DNA from: Mesobacillus sp. AQ2
GTDB taxonomy: Bacteria > Bacillota > Bacilli > Bacillales > Cytobacillaceae
Length of the DNA stretch: 64,000 nt
NCBI RefSeq assembly: GCF_030122805.1
Contig: NZ_CP126080.1
Coordinates: 3,973,501-4,037,500, forward strand
Direction: 5' to 3'
In this document: one piece after another, positions 9,503-17,047 of the stretch
How positions within the stretch are numbered: the first letter of the stretch is position 1
Layout of the letters: the number at the start of each line of letters is the position of its first letter
The notes under the pieces: generated by a model
Told to the model about the DNA's origin: nothing
Seen by the model: the letters and a program-made list of their open reading frames with translations, nothing else
The model's database searches: none
Position numbers and translations under genes: made by a program

Positions 9503-9529
9503 ATTACCCCGTTTAAAAAAGCAGGTCAA
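9501..9529 (-). promoter_or_regulatory. azoR promoter
   Basis: On the - strand: TTGACC (-35, 9524-9529), 17-base spacer, TATAAT-like TAATAT (-10, 9501-9506). Confidence 0.65.
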
Positions 9530-9543
9530 TTAATTTGCTCATT

Positions 9544-10092
9544 CTATCTTAAAGTCTTTAATGCTCCGCTCCATGCCACTACTTCATCCAGCATTGCATT
9601 TACATTATCACCATGAAGGGCTTGCGGCTTAAATTCTGTTCCGTTTTCAAAGTCAGTAAATAGAGATAATGTTGGATGTGTTCGGACATCGGCTATTTTT
9701 AATTCTCCGCAGATTCCTCTTAAATGTTCAGCTGCTCTTGCGCCGCCTGTTGAACCATAGCTGACGATTCCGGCTGCTTTGTTATTCCATGCCTCGCGTG
9801 CAAAATCAAGCGCGTTTTTCAATGCTCCGGTAATACTGTGATTGTATTCCTGAACAATGAACACGAAACCATCGAGGTTTGAAAGCTTTTCATTCCAGGC
9901 AGCAATCCCCGGCTCAGTTCCATCCGTTGTTCCCAAAAATGGCAGATCGAAGTCAGCTATATCGACGATTTCATAATTTGCGTCCCCGCGCTTGTCAGCC
10001 AGTTCCTTAACCCATTCGCCAACTTGCGGGCTCACACGGCCCTGTCTTGTGCTTCCTAAAATAATCCCGATATTCATTTTTTCTGCAGTCAT
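9544..10092 (-). CDS. NADPH-dependent FMN reductase (flavodoxin-fold oxidoreductase)
   Basis: A 182-residue NAD(P)H:FMN/quinone reductase family protein. The FMN-binding loop is IILGSTRQGRVSPQVGEWV near the N-terminus, and the VQEYNHSITGALKNALDFA block is typical of YhdA/ArsH-type reductases. ATG at 10092 has a strong AAGGAGGG with 7-base spacing. An alternative in-frame ATG at 10143 (MGLLNKLFGN) also has a GGTGGAG site, so a longer form with a 17-residue leader is possible. It sits 79 bases downstream of catE on the same strand and is likely part of the quinone-detoxification operon. Confidence 0.88.
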   Translation of the reverse strand: MTAEKMNIGIILGSTRQGRVSPQVGEWVKELADKRGDANYEIVDIADFDLPFLGTTDGTEPGIAAWNEKLSNLDGFVFIVQEYNHSITGALKNALDFAREAWNNKAAGIVSYGSTGGARAAEHLRGICGELKIADVRTHPTLSLFTDFENGTEFKPQALHGDNVNAMLDEVVAWSGALKTLR

Positions 10093-10171
10093 GATTTTTC
10101 CCTCCTTCGTTTTGTTCCCAAATAGTTTGTTTAATAGACCCATTCTCTCCACCGCCTGTTATCTTTTTCTA

Positions 10172-11026
10172 TCATGCTGTTTCTAACTTGATCCTGTTCC
10201 CCGAAGGGTCAACTGTAACAATAACACCATTTTCTTCTGTAACTTCAGCACCAACGCTGATCAGCCGGGAAATCGTTTCTTTTACCGACTCTTCATCTGG
10301 CAGTACCAAACTGAATGATCTGAGTCCCACACTGTTTTCCGCTGGTTTCGGAGCTCCAACTCCATTCCAGGTGTTCAGTCCAATATGGTGATGATATTTC
10401 CCTGTTGAAATGAACAGAGCCTGAGGCCCATATCGAGAAACTACATTAAAGCCAAGTCCCTTTGTGTAAAACTCTTCCGTTTTGTCTAATTCAGAAACAT
10501 GCAGATGGATATGTCCCATTACAGTGCCTGCAGGCAGACCATTCCATGTCCCTCTTTTGTCCTCCTCAAGCAGACCTTCTGCATCCAACGGCTCCGTGGT
10601 CATGACAACTTGAGACTCATTCCATGTCCAGTCTGAAGCTGGCCGGTCTATATAGATCTCAATTCCATTTCCATCTGGATCGGCAAGGTAAAGTGCCTCA
10701 CTCACCAGGTGGTCTGATGCTCCCTGAAGCGGAAGCCTTAACTGTACAAAATGTTTCAGTATGTTGGCTAAATCGGCGCGATGAGGCAATAAAATGGCAA
10801 AATGATAAAGTCCAGTGGTTCTTCTCTGCTTTGGCATTACATCCTCTGGCTGTTCAATTGACAGCAGCACATTATTGCCATCCACCGTAAACTTTGCTGA
10901 TTTCTGCGTTTTTTCAAATAGTTTAAAACCGATCACATCTTGATAAAAAGCAACCGAACGCTCAAGATCTTGCACCTTTAAATCCACCCGGCCCACAAAA
11001 GTAACCGGAGGCTGATGAAAATTCAT
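10172..11026 (-). CDS. catE: catechol-2,3-dioxygenase, VOC superfamily
   Basis: Extradiol ring-cleavage dioxygenase with two glyoxalase/VOC repeats: N-terminal FVGRVDLKVQDLERSVAFYQ and C-terminal MGHIHLHVSELDKTEEFYTK. Candidate iron ligands are His and Glu residues in HIHLHV, YHHHIGLNTW and the distal strands. The start is ATG at 11026 after AAGGAGG; further upstream ATGs overlap the preceding gene. The order doxX(catD)-catE matches B. subtilis catDE (yfiDE), which is induced by catechol and quinones through the DUF24-family repressors CatR and YodB. The 284-residue length is normal. Confidence 0.9.
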   Translation of the reverse strand: MNFHQPPVTFVGRVDLKVQDLERSVAFYQDVIGFKLFEKTQKSAKFTVDGNNVLLSIEQPEDVMPKQRRTTGLYHFAILLPHRADLANILKHFVQLRLPLQGASDHLVSEALYLADPDGNGIEIYIDRPASDWTWNESQVVMTTEPLDAEGLLEEDKRGTWNGLPAGTVMGHIHLHVSELDKTEEFYTKGLGFNVVSRYGPQALFISTGKYHHHIGLNTWNGVGAPKPAENSVGLRSFSLVLPDEESVKETISRLISVGAEVTEENGVIVTVDPSGNRIKLETA

Positions 11027-11039
11027 TGGATTTCCTCCT

Positions 11040-11447
11040 TTAGGCGTTTTTAGTTTGAAAAATGACATTATCAATAGCGAAGAGTGATTTATTAGTGATT
11101 GCCAGATAAATTGAGATGGCCATTAACGCAAGGTCAAGTTCATATCCCGCCATCTGGCCGTTTCCAAGGAATCCTCCGGCGAGCTTTACTTTAATGACCG
11201 CTACGGCCAAAACAACCGCAAACAAAATCGAAACAATCCTTGTCCCAACTCCCAGTATCATCGCGATACCGCCTACTAATTCTATTAAAGCTACAAGGTA
11301 TGCCGAAAAACCTGGCAGGCCAAGACTTTCAAAGAAACCCACTGTGTTTTCGATACCACCCTGGAACTTGGCCGCGCCATGGATCAGGAAAGTTGCTCCT
11401 AAAACAATTCTTAAAATTGTTGCTCCAACTTCATTCATCTTTATCAT
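11040..11447 (-). CDS. catD: DoxX-family membrane protein, CatD-like
   Basis: A 135-residue protein with four hydrophobic helices and the DoxX signature (RIVLGATFLIHGAAKFQGG ... FFESLGLPG). It is co-directional with catE, with a 13-base gap, as in B. subtilis catDE. Its biochemical role is unproven; it is inferred to help thiol/quinone homeostasis at the membrane. It is smaller than and not closely similar to the three 166-171-residue DoxX paralogues elsewhere in this window. A promoter with a palindromic operator precedes it. Confidence 0.87.
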   Translation of the reverse strand: MIKMNEVGATILRIVLGATFLIHGAAKFQGGIENTVGFFESLGLPGFSAYLVALIELVGGIAMILGVGTRIVSILFAVVLAVAVIKVKLAGGFLGNGQMAGYELDLALMAISIYLAITNKSLFAIDNVIFQTKNA

Positions 11448-11514
11448 TTGTATTATTCTCCTTTTTCATTTACTTTAACGAAAACAGCACTGCAGTTACA
11501 ATATCGTTAGTAGG

Positions 11515-11531
11515 TTACTTTATGTAAGTAA
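11515..11531. promoter_or_regulatory. palindromic operator TTACTT-N5-AAGTAA upstream of catDE
   Basis: TTACTTTATGTAAGTAA is a perfect 6-base inverted repeat that also contains TTAC-N5-GTAA, a form suited to HxlR/DUF24 regulators such as YodB and CatR. It lies immediately downstream of the catDE -10 element, between catD and the divergent HxlR gene. Confidence 0.7.
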
Positions 11532-11559
11532 TTATATTTTAGTTAACTATATACGTCAA
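11531..11559 (-). promoter_or_regulatory. catDE promoter
   Basis: On the - strand: TTGACG (11554-11559), 17-base spacer, perfect TATAAT (11531-11536). The operator at 11515-11531 directly abuts the -10 element, so bound repressor would block initiation. Confidence 0.75.
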
Positions 11560-11630
11560 GTAATCTTTTTGTTAAAAGTAATTTATTTTTAATTTAATAT
11601 GATTATAATATTAAGTAAGGAGTGATTAGA

Positions 11631-11939
11631 ATGGATAAGATTATTTGTCCTAGATTTGAAAAAGCCATGACCATCCTGAGCTTAAGATGGACCGGGCTGA
11701 TCATTTACCAGCTCCTATCTGGTCCACAACGATTCTGCAGCATCGAGTCTGCAATCGGGATCAGCGGCAGGGTTCTTTCTGAACGCTTAAAGGATTTGGA
11801 GAATGAAGGGATTGTTAAAAGAAAAGTCTACCCAGAGACTCCTGTGCGGATTGAATACTCTCTGACCGATAAAGGCGAGGCACTTGAACCTCTTATGGGG
11901 AAAATTGAAGATTGGTCCCAGAGCTGGCTGAAAGACTGA
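11631..11939 (+). CDS. HxlR/DUF24-family redox-sensing transcriptional regulator (CatR/YodB-like)
   Basis: A 102-residue winged-helix regulator. It begins MDKIICPRFEKAM; the single N-terminal Cys6 corresponds to the redox-sensing cysteine of YodB and CatR, which respond to quinones and diamide by disulfide formation or S-alkylation. The recognition helix lies around residues 45-70 (SGRVLSERLKDLENEGIVKR). ATG 11631 follows AAGGAG with 8-base spacing; the GTG at 11622 overlaps this site. It is divergent from catDE with a shared palindrome, so it is most likely their repressor. Confidence 0.9.
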   Translation: MDKIICPRFEKAMTILSLRWTGLIIYQLLSGPQRFCSIESAIGISGRVLSERLKDLENEGIVKRKVYPETPVRIEYSLTDKGEALEPLMGKIEDWSQSWLKD

Positions 11940-11985
11940 AAAACTAACAAAGTACACCAACAGAGCCTAAAAGGATTAGGATAAA

Positions 11986-12017
11986 AAAGAGACGTATGCA
12001 TCGGCATACGTCTCTTT
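11986..12017. terminator. bidirectional terminator between hxlR-type gene and dps
   Basis: AAAGAGACGTATGC, ATC loop region, GGCATACGTCTCTTT. A long perfect stem with A/T tracts on both sides, between convergent genes. Confidence 0.88.
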
Positions 12018-12028
12018 CATTTCCTCTC

Positions 12029-12472
12029 TTATCTGCCTAAAAATGAATTCAGCATCCAAACATGTTTTTCCAGCCCTGAATGAATCGACAAAAGAAGATC
12101 GCTTGTTGTTTCATCGTGTACTTCTCCAGCCAGTTCCATTCCCCGCTTTAATTCTTCGATCATGGTTGAATAGTCATGAACAATGCTTGCAACCATTTCT
12201 GAAGCGGACTCATTTCCTGCGGCTTCTTTTACCGAAGCAAGCTCGAGCGCACCAGTCATCGTTGCCACCGGCTTGTCCCCCATCGCCAGCAATCTTTCGG
12301 CTAATTCATCAATATGCAATGCAGCTTCATTGTACAGTTCTTCGAATTTCGCATGCAGAGTGAAGAATTCTGGTCCCGTTACATACCAGTGGTAGTTATG
12401 GAGTTTGATGTAAAGGACTGTACAGTTTGCAATTTGCTGGTTGACCATTTGTGTCAATTCATTTTTCATCAT
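12029..12472 (-). CDS. dps: Dps-family ferritin-like DNA-protection protein
   Basis: A 147-residue mini-ferritin that oxidises and stores iron and protects DNA from peroxide. The inter-subunit ferroxidase residues are visible in [45 protein letters not shown] precedes tandem ATGs at 12472 and 12469; the second has the better spacing (8). It groups functionally with the nearby catalase. I found no convincing PerR box in front of this gene. Confidence 0.93.
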   Translation of the reverse strand: MMKNELTQMVNQQIANCTVLYIKLHNYHWYVTGPEFFTLHAKFEELYNEAALHIDELAERLLAMGDKPVATMTGALELASVKEAAGNESASEMVASIVHDYSTMIEELKRGMELAGEVHDETTSDLLLSIHSGLEKHVWMLNSFLGR

Positions 12473-12677
12473 GAATTCCTCCTGGATTTTTTATTCAGGT
12501 TCATTATAGTCCAAGATTATCCAGTAAGGTTTGTTAATGATGGATTGTTCACATTAATGTCAACTTTCAATTATGGTATGTGCTCGTACCAGGGGCAAAA
12601 ACCAAATTTCTCCATAAACTATACATAAAAACATGTGAATTTCTCCAAACTATGCATAGAACTGGAGGTGTATGATT

Positions 12678-12890
12678 TTGGGTTTATTCAATGCGCTTAA
12701 TCAATGGAGAAATGCAAGATACGAAAACCACCTTGCCAATATGAAGGATCAAAATAAATGCCCTGACTGCCATGGCAGGGGTTACTACGCTTTTTCCGCG
12801 AATGAATTTGTTTATTACGCGGCACCATACGAATGTCCCGGCTGCAACGGAAGCGGATTATACTCAGATTGGTATGAGAGCACAACCTAA
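12678..12890 (+). CDS. small protein with two DnaJ-type zinc-binding CxxCxGxG motifs
   Basis: About 70 residues. CPDCHGRG and CPGCNGSG lie about 25 residues apart, the same motif as in the DnaJ cysteine-rich domain, and should form one zinc centre. There is no J-domain or transmembrane segment. The likely start is TTG 12678 (MGLFNALNQW), with GGAGG at 12664-12668 and 9-base spacing; ATG 12672 is too close. Monocistronic. Function unknown; a protein-folding or thiol-related role is only a guess from the motif. Confidence 0.72.
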   Translation: MGLFNALNQWRNARYENHLANMKDQNKCPDCHGRGYYAFSANEFVYYAAPYECPGCNGSGLYSDWYESTT

Positions 12891-12923
12891 AAATGGCCCT
12901 GCATTTGCAGAGCCATTTTTTTG
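12890..12923. terminator. terminator, probably bidirectional
   Basis: AAAATGGC, inner CTGCATTTGCAG, GCCATTTTTTT, between the zinc-finger gene and the convergent HIT gene. Confidence 0.85.
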
Positions 12924-12934
12924 TGCCAATCTAA

Positions 12935-13330
12935 CTAGTTCCTCCTATTTGCTTCCTGCTTGATCCAGTATCTGATTCCCCGCCCGGCGAGAGGCTCATC
13001 TTTAAAACGCGGAATGACATGCAAATGAGCATGGAAGATCGATTGGCCGCCTGCTCTGCCAGTATTCCAGCCTACGCTGTATCCATCTGGCGAGTACTTT
13101 GTGTCGAGCCGTTCCTTTGCTGCGGCCAGCAATTCCCTTGAATCCATCCACTCTTGATCTGACAGCTCAAATACATTCTGCTTATGTTGTTTCGGGATGA
13201 TCAGTCCGCTCCCCTGCAGGATTTGCTGCTCTGATTCCTTTTGGATAAAATAACAGGTTTCATTTTCAAAAACGACATTCTGCTCCTCATCCGCATGTAT
13301 ATTGCAATATGGACAAGTCTCCTGGTACAT
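12935..13330 (-). CDS. HIT-family nucleotide hydrolase/transferase
   Basis: A 131-residue histidine-triad protein. The triad H100-A-H102-L-H104-V is in FHAHLHVIPRF. An N-terminal CPYC and a GLIIPKQHK strand are typical of bacterial HIT proteins. It likely hydrolyses phosphoramidate or dinucleoside polyphosphate bonds; the substrate is unknown. ATG follows GGAGG with 6-base spacing. It is transcribed after the DinB-family gene but separated by a terminator, so probably monocistronic. Confidence 0.9.
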   Translation of the reverse strand: MYQETCPYCNIHADEEQNVVFENETCYFIQKESEQQILQGSGLIIPKQHKQNVFELSDQEWMDSRELLAAAKERLDTKYSPDGYSVGWNTGRAGGQSIFHAHLHVIPRFKDEPLAGRGIRYWIKQEANRRN

Positions 13331-13383
13331 TGGCAGCCTCCATTTCTCGCATGGTCTAATTTAGGCCGATGCCTGCAATTATA

Positions 13384-13410
13384 AAAAGCAGTGGCCAAAT
13401 GGTCACTGCC
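13384..13410 (-). terminator. terminator of the DinB-family gene
   Basis: On the - strand, GCAGTGACC ... GGCCACTGC followed by TTTTTATAA. Confidence 0.75.
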
Positions 13411-13420
13411 ATATCTGTCA

Positions 13421-13873
13421 TTACTTCGCTAATTTTTTCATCGCATGGATTTGGCCAAGATGGTAGGATTCGTGGAACAAGGCCATATTGGCAAGTTCCC
13501 CAAACGTCTCCAGTCCGAGAAAAGGCTTTTTCAGCTTCTCGTCCAGCATCGAAGCCGGGACCTCTTTGATTCTTCCAAGCTGCGTTTTTAATTGTTCAGT
13601 CAATAGCTCGACAGAAGGAACATCGCCCGACCAATCAGATGGGCGCGTACCATTCCCAAATAGCTCTATGTAATTCTCTGGAAGATGACTTGATTTTTTA
13701 GGATAACCCAGCATGAATTGTTCTGCGACCGTCAACACATGTCCGATTTGCCAGTGGATGTTATTATTAAAGCCCTCGGGCTGAAAACTCGCCTGCTTAG
13801 GATCCAATCCCTCAATATCTTTTATAAAATTCCCTCTTGTTAATTCAAAGTGTTTAAACAATAGCTCGCTCAT
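13421..13873 (-). CDS. DinB/YfiT-like four-helix metal-dependent protein
   Basis: A 150-residue DinB-superfamily protein. The metal-binding histidines are visible as IHWQIGHVL (about residue 48) and HESYHLGQ (H-x3-H, near residue 135). The family includes thiol (bacillithiol) transferases and uncharacterised hydrolases. A bacillithiol S-transferase role would suit the neighbouring electrophile-defence genes, but this is inference. GGAAAGGGGAA upstream serves as ribosome site. Confidence 0.85.
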   Translation of the reverse strand: MSELLFKHFELTRGNFIKDIEGLDPKQASFQPEGFNNNIHWQIGHVLTVAEQFMLGYPKKSSHLPENYIELFGNGTRPSDWSGDVPSVELLTEQLKTQLGRIKEVPASMLDEKLKKPFLGLETFGELANMALFHESYHLGQIHAMKKLAK

Positions 13874-13958
13874 TACTTCATTCCCCTTTCCTGCTTGTTA
13901 TCTCCTTATGTTTATTCTATATATTTCCAACATATGTGACAAGGAAAAGAAATATCAT

Positions 13959-13976
13959 TATACCTATAAGGGTATA
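13959..13976. promoter_or_regulatory. CsoR/CstR-type palindrome TATACC-N6-GGTATA upstream of doxX paralogue 1
   Basis: TATACCTATAAGGGTATA is a perfect 6-base inverted repeat with a 6-base centre. The same pattern occurs at 59548-59565 and, with one mismatch, at 52351-52369. It lies about 145 bases upstream of the doxX start. A GTGACA hexamer 17 bases upstream suggests an overlapping promoter. Confidence 0.65.
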
Positions 13977-14080
13977 TTATCCATAAAAGGAACTCTCTGT
14001 CAAAAATTGTTCAAAACATTATGGCTGATATGTGTCTTCACACTTTATTCACAGATTTCCATATTTTTCTTTGATATTTT

Positions 14081-14095
14081 ATTAGTGTAATCATT
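14081..14095 (+). promoter_or_regulatory. conserved ATTAGTGTAATCATT promoter-region motif (doxX paralogue 1)
   Basis: GTGTAATCA is found 28-34 bases before the start codon here and at three other genes in the window: 16237-16251 (3-hydroxybutyrate operon), 31537-31547 and 32246-32256 (the other two doxX paralogues). TGTAAT could be a -10 element. No common -35 is visible, which suggests an activator-dependent promoter. Confidence 0.5.
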
Positions 14096-14121
14096 ATATT
14101 TTTTGAAGGGAAGCGATTTAG

Positions 14122-14637
14122 ATGTTCGCTAAATGGTTAAGGGAAAACAATATTGCTGCTGGCCTGTTGACAGTGATTCGTGTATGGCTTGGTTACAACT
14201 GGATGACTGCTGGGTGGGGAAAGTTGACGGGTGACGGTTTTGACGCAACTGGATTTTTAAAAAATGCTGCTGCCAATCCTGTAAAAGGTCCAGACGGACA
14301 TATGGTGTATGGATGGTATGTAAACTTCCTTGAAAGCTTTGCGATTCCTAATGTGGATCTGTTCAACTTCATCGTTCCGCTTGGTGAATTCCTTATCGGC
14401 CTTGGTTTGATTCTTGGATGCTTGACTACTGCTGCCATGTTCTTCGGCCTTGTCATGAACTTCAGTTTCTTCCTTGCCGGCACTGTATCCCACAACCCAA
14501 CTGACATCTTCTTCGGTTTCATCATTCTGTTTGCCGGTTTCAATGCTGGCAAATACGGTTTAGACCGCTGGGTGGTTCCTTTCATCCGCAAAACTGTTTT
14601 CAAACAGGCACCGGAAACTGTGCATAAAACTGCTTAA
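14122..14637 (+). CDS. DoxX-family membrane protein, paralogue 1
   Basis: A 171-residue protein with four transmembrane helices, related to the small DoxD/DoxX subunit of thiosulfate:quinone oxidoreductase. A conserved polar loop (WMTAGWGKLTG, NPVKGPDGHMVYGWYV) follows helix 1, and HNPTDIFFG lies between helices 3 and 4. It is nearly identical to the protein at 31581-32096 (about 92% by eye) and close to that at 32290-32790. A strong GAAGGGAAGCG ribosome site precedes ATG. The nearby CstR-type palindrome suggests a role in sulfane-sulfur or thiol oxidation; this is inference. Confidence 0.88.
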   Translation: MFAKWLRENNIAAGLLTVIRVWLGYNWMTAGWGKLTGDGFDATGFLKNAAANPVKGPDGHMVYGWYVNFLESFAIPNVDLFNFIVPLGEFLIGLGLILGCLTTAAMFFGLVMNFSFFLAGTVSHNPTDIFFGFIILFAGFNAGKYGLDRWVVPFIRKTVFKQAPETVHKTA

Positions 14638-14650
14638 CATGATATAGATA

Positions 14651-14690
14651 AAGCCCTCCGCCAACTATGGCAGAGGGCTTATTTTTATTT
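14651..14690. terminator. bidirectional terminator after doxX paralogue 1
   Basis: AAGCCCTC ... GAGGGCTT with a following TATTTTTATTTT; it serves the convergent NTP-pyrophosphohydrolase gene as well. Confidence 0.85.
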
Positions 14691-15020
14691 TGAACGTTCA
14701 TCTACTGATTTGAGAAGGATTTTTTTGCGGAAGCCGCCGCTTCGGTTCTTCTTCAGCTGGCGCATGAACTCCACTTCCGATTCGGTGATTCCTCGATGTT
14801 CCGCAATCGCATAGACCACCTCAAGCAAGTCCACTATTTCACTCAGCAGCCTATCGGTTCCGGCATTCCGGAATTTTTCAACTTCCTCATTGAATTTTTC
14901 CATTAGCTTTTCACTATATGCACTGCCTTCCAAGATTTCATATTCAATTTTCTTGCCTTTATCCTTCATCAAATCCGGAAAAAAGTCCCTTACGAGTTTG
15001 TTGTATTCTTTTTTTTCCAT
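14685..15020 (-). CDS. MazG-like nucleoside triphosphate pyrophosphohydrolase
   Basis: A 111-residue all-alpha NTP-PPase. It has the signature YNKLVRDFFPDLM at the N-terminus, then FNEEVEKF and EIVDLLEVVYAI, giving the EExxE...ExxD magnesium-binding residues. Close relatives are often annotated as phosphoribosyl-ATP pyrophosphohydrolase-like, but the context gives no link to histidine synthesis; a house-cleaning role is more likely. AAGGGGA precedes ATG 15020. Confidence 0.85.
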   Translation of the reverse strand: MEKKEYNKLVRDFFPDLMKDKGKKIEYEILEGSAYSEKLMEKFNEEVEKFRNAGTDRLLSEIVDLLEVVYAIAEHRGITESEVEFMRQLKKNRSGGFRKKILLKSVDERSK

Positions 15021-15207
15021 GACGATTCCCCTTTTGCTGTCTTACTGATAAACATAACCTTAAATCTATGTGTTCAAACGCATTTTCTTATAATACATGG
15101 CAATCATCCTGCTTGCCTCATTAAGTAGTGCTTCTAAACCATTATTTTTCTATGGTCAGCCTATGTTACAATAGCGGTACTTATGGGATTAATACGGAGG
15201 AATAATG

Positions 15208-16089
15208 ATGGATACACGTCAGTTAGCGTATTTTGTCCAGGTTGCAAAAGATAATAGTTTTACAGTCGCAGCGAGGAATCTCCATCTCTCTCAGCCTGCT
15301 TTAAGCAAAATGATTAAAAAACTGGAAGAAGATCTCGGTGTCCAGCTCTTTGACCGGTCCGAGCATAAAATGACTTTGACTGATGCAGGAGAAAAACTAT
15401 TCGAAGAGGGGCAAAAAATTCTGTTGGAGATGGACTCGATCACAGAAGCGATTCAGGATACAAAAAATTTAAGGACTGGAAATGTAAGCGTGGGAATCCC
15501 GCCTGTAATAGGGACAAGCTACTTCCCTCCTCTTATTGCTAATTTCCGGCAAGATTACCCAGGAATTAACCTTTCAATTATTGAAAATGGAGCTGTCACA
15601 GTCTATGAAATGGTCGAAAAGGGGTTCGTCGACCTTGGGCTGGTTATATTGCCTGAGCTTTCTGATCGAATTGAGTACATTCCAGTAACGGAAGACGAAG
15701 TGGTCTTAATCGTCCATAACGACCATCCGCTGGCTGAAAGGGAGAAAGTTACATTCGAAGACTTAAAGGACGAATCGTTTGCACTCCTCAATGAAACCTT
15801 CCTTCTCCATCACCATGTCCTCAAGGCTTGCCGTGAAGCTGGCTTTGAACCAAATGTTTATTTTAAGAGCTCCCAATGGGACTTCCTAACTGAATTGGTC
15901 TGTCTTAACCAGGGGATTTCGATTTTACCGCGTCCAATCCTGGCCAGATTCAACAGCAATAGCATTAAGCAAATCCCGATTGATCATCCGGAAATGAAAT
16001 GGCGGATTGCAATCATCCTGAAAAAAAACAGATACATCTCTTTTGCTGCGAAGAAATTCATCGAATACATCCGAGAACATATTAAATAA
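15208..16089 (+). CDS. LysR-family transcriptional regulator (next to 3-hydroxybutyrate operon)
   Basis: A 293-residue LTTR with an N-terminal winged helix (RQLAYFVQVAKDNSFTVAARNLHLSQPALSKMIKKLE) and a periplasmic-binding-like effector domain. GGAGG precedes tandem ATGs at 15205 and 15208; the second has the better spacing. An extended -10, TGTTACAAT, lies near 15163-15171. A terminator follows, then a T-N11-A palindrome (16171-16185) before the catabolic operon. It is therefore the probable activator of that operon, with a small acid or CoA-linked effector unknown. Confidence 0.9.
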   Translation: MDTRQLAYFVQVAKDNSFTVAARNLHLSQPALSKMIKKLEEDLGVQLFDRSEHKMTLTDAGEKLFEEGQKILLEMDSITEAIQDTKNLRTGNVSVGIPPVIGTSYFPPLIANFRQDYPGINLSIIENGAVTVYEMVEKGFVDLGLVILPELSDRIEYIPVTEDEVVLIVHNDHPLAEREKVTFEDLKDESFALLNETFLLHHHVLKACREAGFEPNVYFKSSQWDFLTELVCLNQGISILPRPILARFNSNSIKQIPIDHPEMKWRIAIILKKNRYISFAAKKFIEYIREHIK

Positions 16090-16124
16090 CTTTTTTTCGA
16101 ATTTAGCATTGTCCAGACAAAATG

Positions 16125-16166
16125 GCAGGAGTACGAGGCAATTACCTTGTACTCCTGCTTTTTTTA
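16125..16166 (+). terminator. terminator after the LysR gene
   Basis: GCAGGAGTACGAGG, CAATTA, CCTTGTACTCCTGC, then TTTTTTTA: a 14-base stem with one mismatch. Confidence 0.88.
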
Positions 16167-16170
16167 TTCC

Positions 16171-16185
16171 ATAACTTAAAGTTAT
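16171..16185. promoter_or_regulatory. LysR-type operator (T-N11-A palindrome)
   Basis: ATAACTTAAAGTTAT has perfect 7-base arms around one base and contains the LTTR box TAACTTAAAGTTA. It lies about 90 bases upstream of the 3-hydroxybutyrate dehydrogenase start, where an activator site would be expected. Confidence 0.65.
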
Positions 16186-16236
16186 AACAATCATGATTTA
16201 TATGTATTTTATTTTAATATTGATACCGCTTACATT

Positions 16237-16251
16237 ATTAGTGTAATCATT
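16237..16251 (+). promoter_or_regulatory. conserved ATTAGTGTAATCATT motif (3-hydroxybutyrate operon)
   Basis: Identical over 15 bases to the motif upstream of doxX paralogue 1 (14081-14095). TTGATA at 16220-16225 stands 16 bases before TGTAAT (16242-16247), the best -35/-10 pair among the four copies. Confidence 0.5.
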
Positions 16252-16276
16252 TAATATCGTGTAGGGGGCTTACATT

Positions 16277-17002
16277 ATGAATAGAATGGAAGGTAAAGTG
16301 GCTATTGTAACAGGAGGAGCACGTGGAATCGGCCGCCAAATAGTGGAAACGCTTGCGCAAGAGGGTGCTGCGATTGTCTATTCTCTCGATATGGGAGTCG
16401 GAGAATATCAATTGCCAAATGTACGCCATGTGCAGTTAAATGTGACGAATCGCGACCAGGTTGCGAAATTTGTTGAAGACGTGAAAACTGAGTTCGAAAA
16501 AATCGATGTCCTTGTCAACAACGCCGGAATTACCCGTGATGCTTTGATTCAGAAAATGACTGAAGATATGTGGGATGCAGTAATAGATGTAAATCTTAAA
16601 GGAGTATTCAACCTGACTCAAGCTGTGGCGCCAATCATGATGGAAAATGGAAAGGGCTCAATTGTCAGTATCTCTTCTGTTGTTGGCGTATATGGAAATG
16701 TTGGACAGACAAACTATGCAGCAACAAAAGCAGGTGTCATTGGCATGACCTATACCTGGGCGAAAGAGTTCACTCGCAAAGGGGCTGCAGTACGCTCAAA
16801 TGCTATTGCCCCGGCTTATGTTGAAACAGAAATGATGGCAACTGTACCTGATAAAGTCCTCCAGCCAATCAGAGAGAAAACCCCGCTTGGGCGCCTTGGT
16901 CAGCCGCAGGAAATTGCAAACGCAGTATTATTCCTTGCAAGCGACGAGTCAAGTTATGTCAATGGGCATGTCCTGGAAGTGACCGGTGGATTAAGACTTT
17001 AA
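16277..17002 (+). CDS. short-chain dehydrogenase, probable 3-hydroxybutyrate (or acetoacetyl-CoA) dehydrogenase
   Basis: A 241-residue classical SDR. The cofactor motif TGGARGIG is at 12-19, NNAG at 81-84, and the catalytic Ser133/134, Tyr147 and Lys151 are in SISSVVGVYG...YAATK. The sequence resembles FabG and PhaB. The operon (CoA-transferase, GntP permease, thiolase) resembles B. subtilis yxjC-scoAB-yxjF, which makes NAD-linked oxidation of 3-hydroxybutyrate to acetoacetate the best guess. GGGGG lies 9 bases before ATG 16277. Confidence 0.85.
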   Translation: MNRMEGKVAIVTGGARGIGRQIVETLAQEGAAIVYSLDMGVGEYQLPNVRHVQLNVTNRDQVAKFVEDVKTEFEKIDVLVNNAGITRDALIQKMTEDMWDAVIDVNLKGVFNLTQAVAPIMMENGKGSIVSISSVVGVYGNVGQTNYAATKAGVIGMTYTWAKEFTRKGAAVRSNAIAPAYVETEMMATVPDKVLQPIREKTPLGRLGQPQEIANAVLFLASDESSYVNGHVLEVTGGLRL

Positions 17003-17047
17003 TCCGACCCCTGGACTGAAATAGAAAATGACAATGAGGTGTTGACT

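Noticed and set aside
12473..12560. PerR box before dps
   Set aside because: A TATAAT -10 is present, but no 15-mer close to TTATAATNATTATAA.
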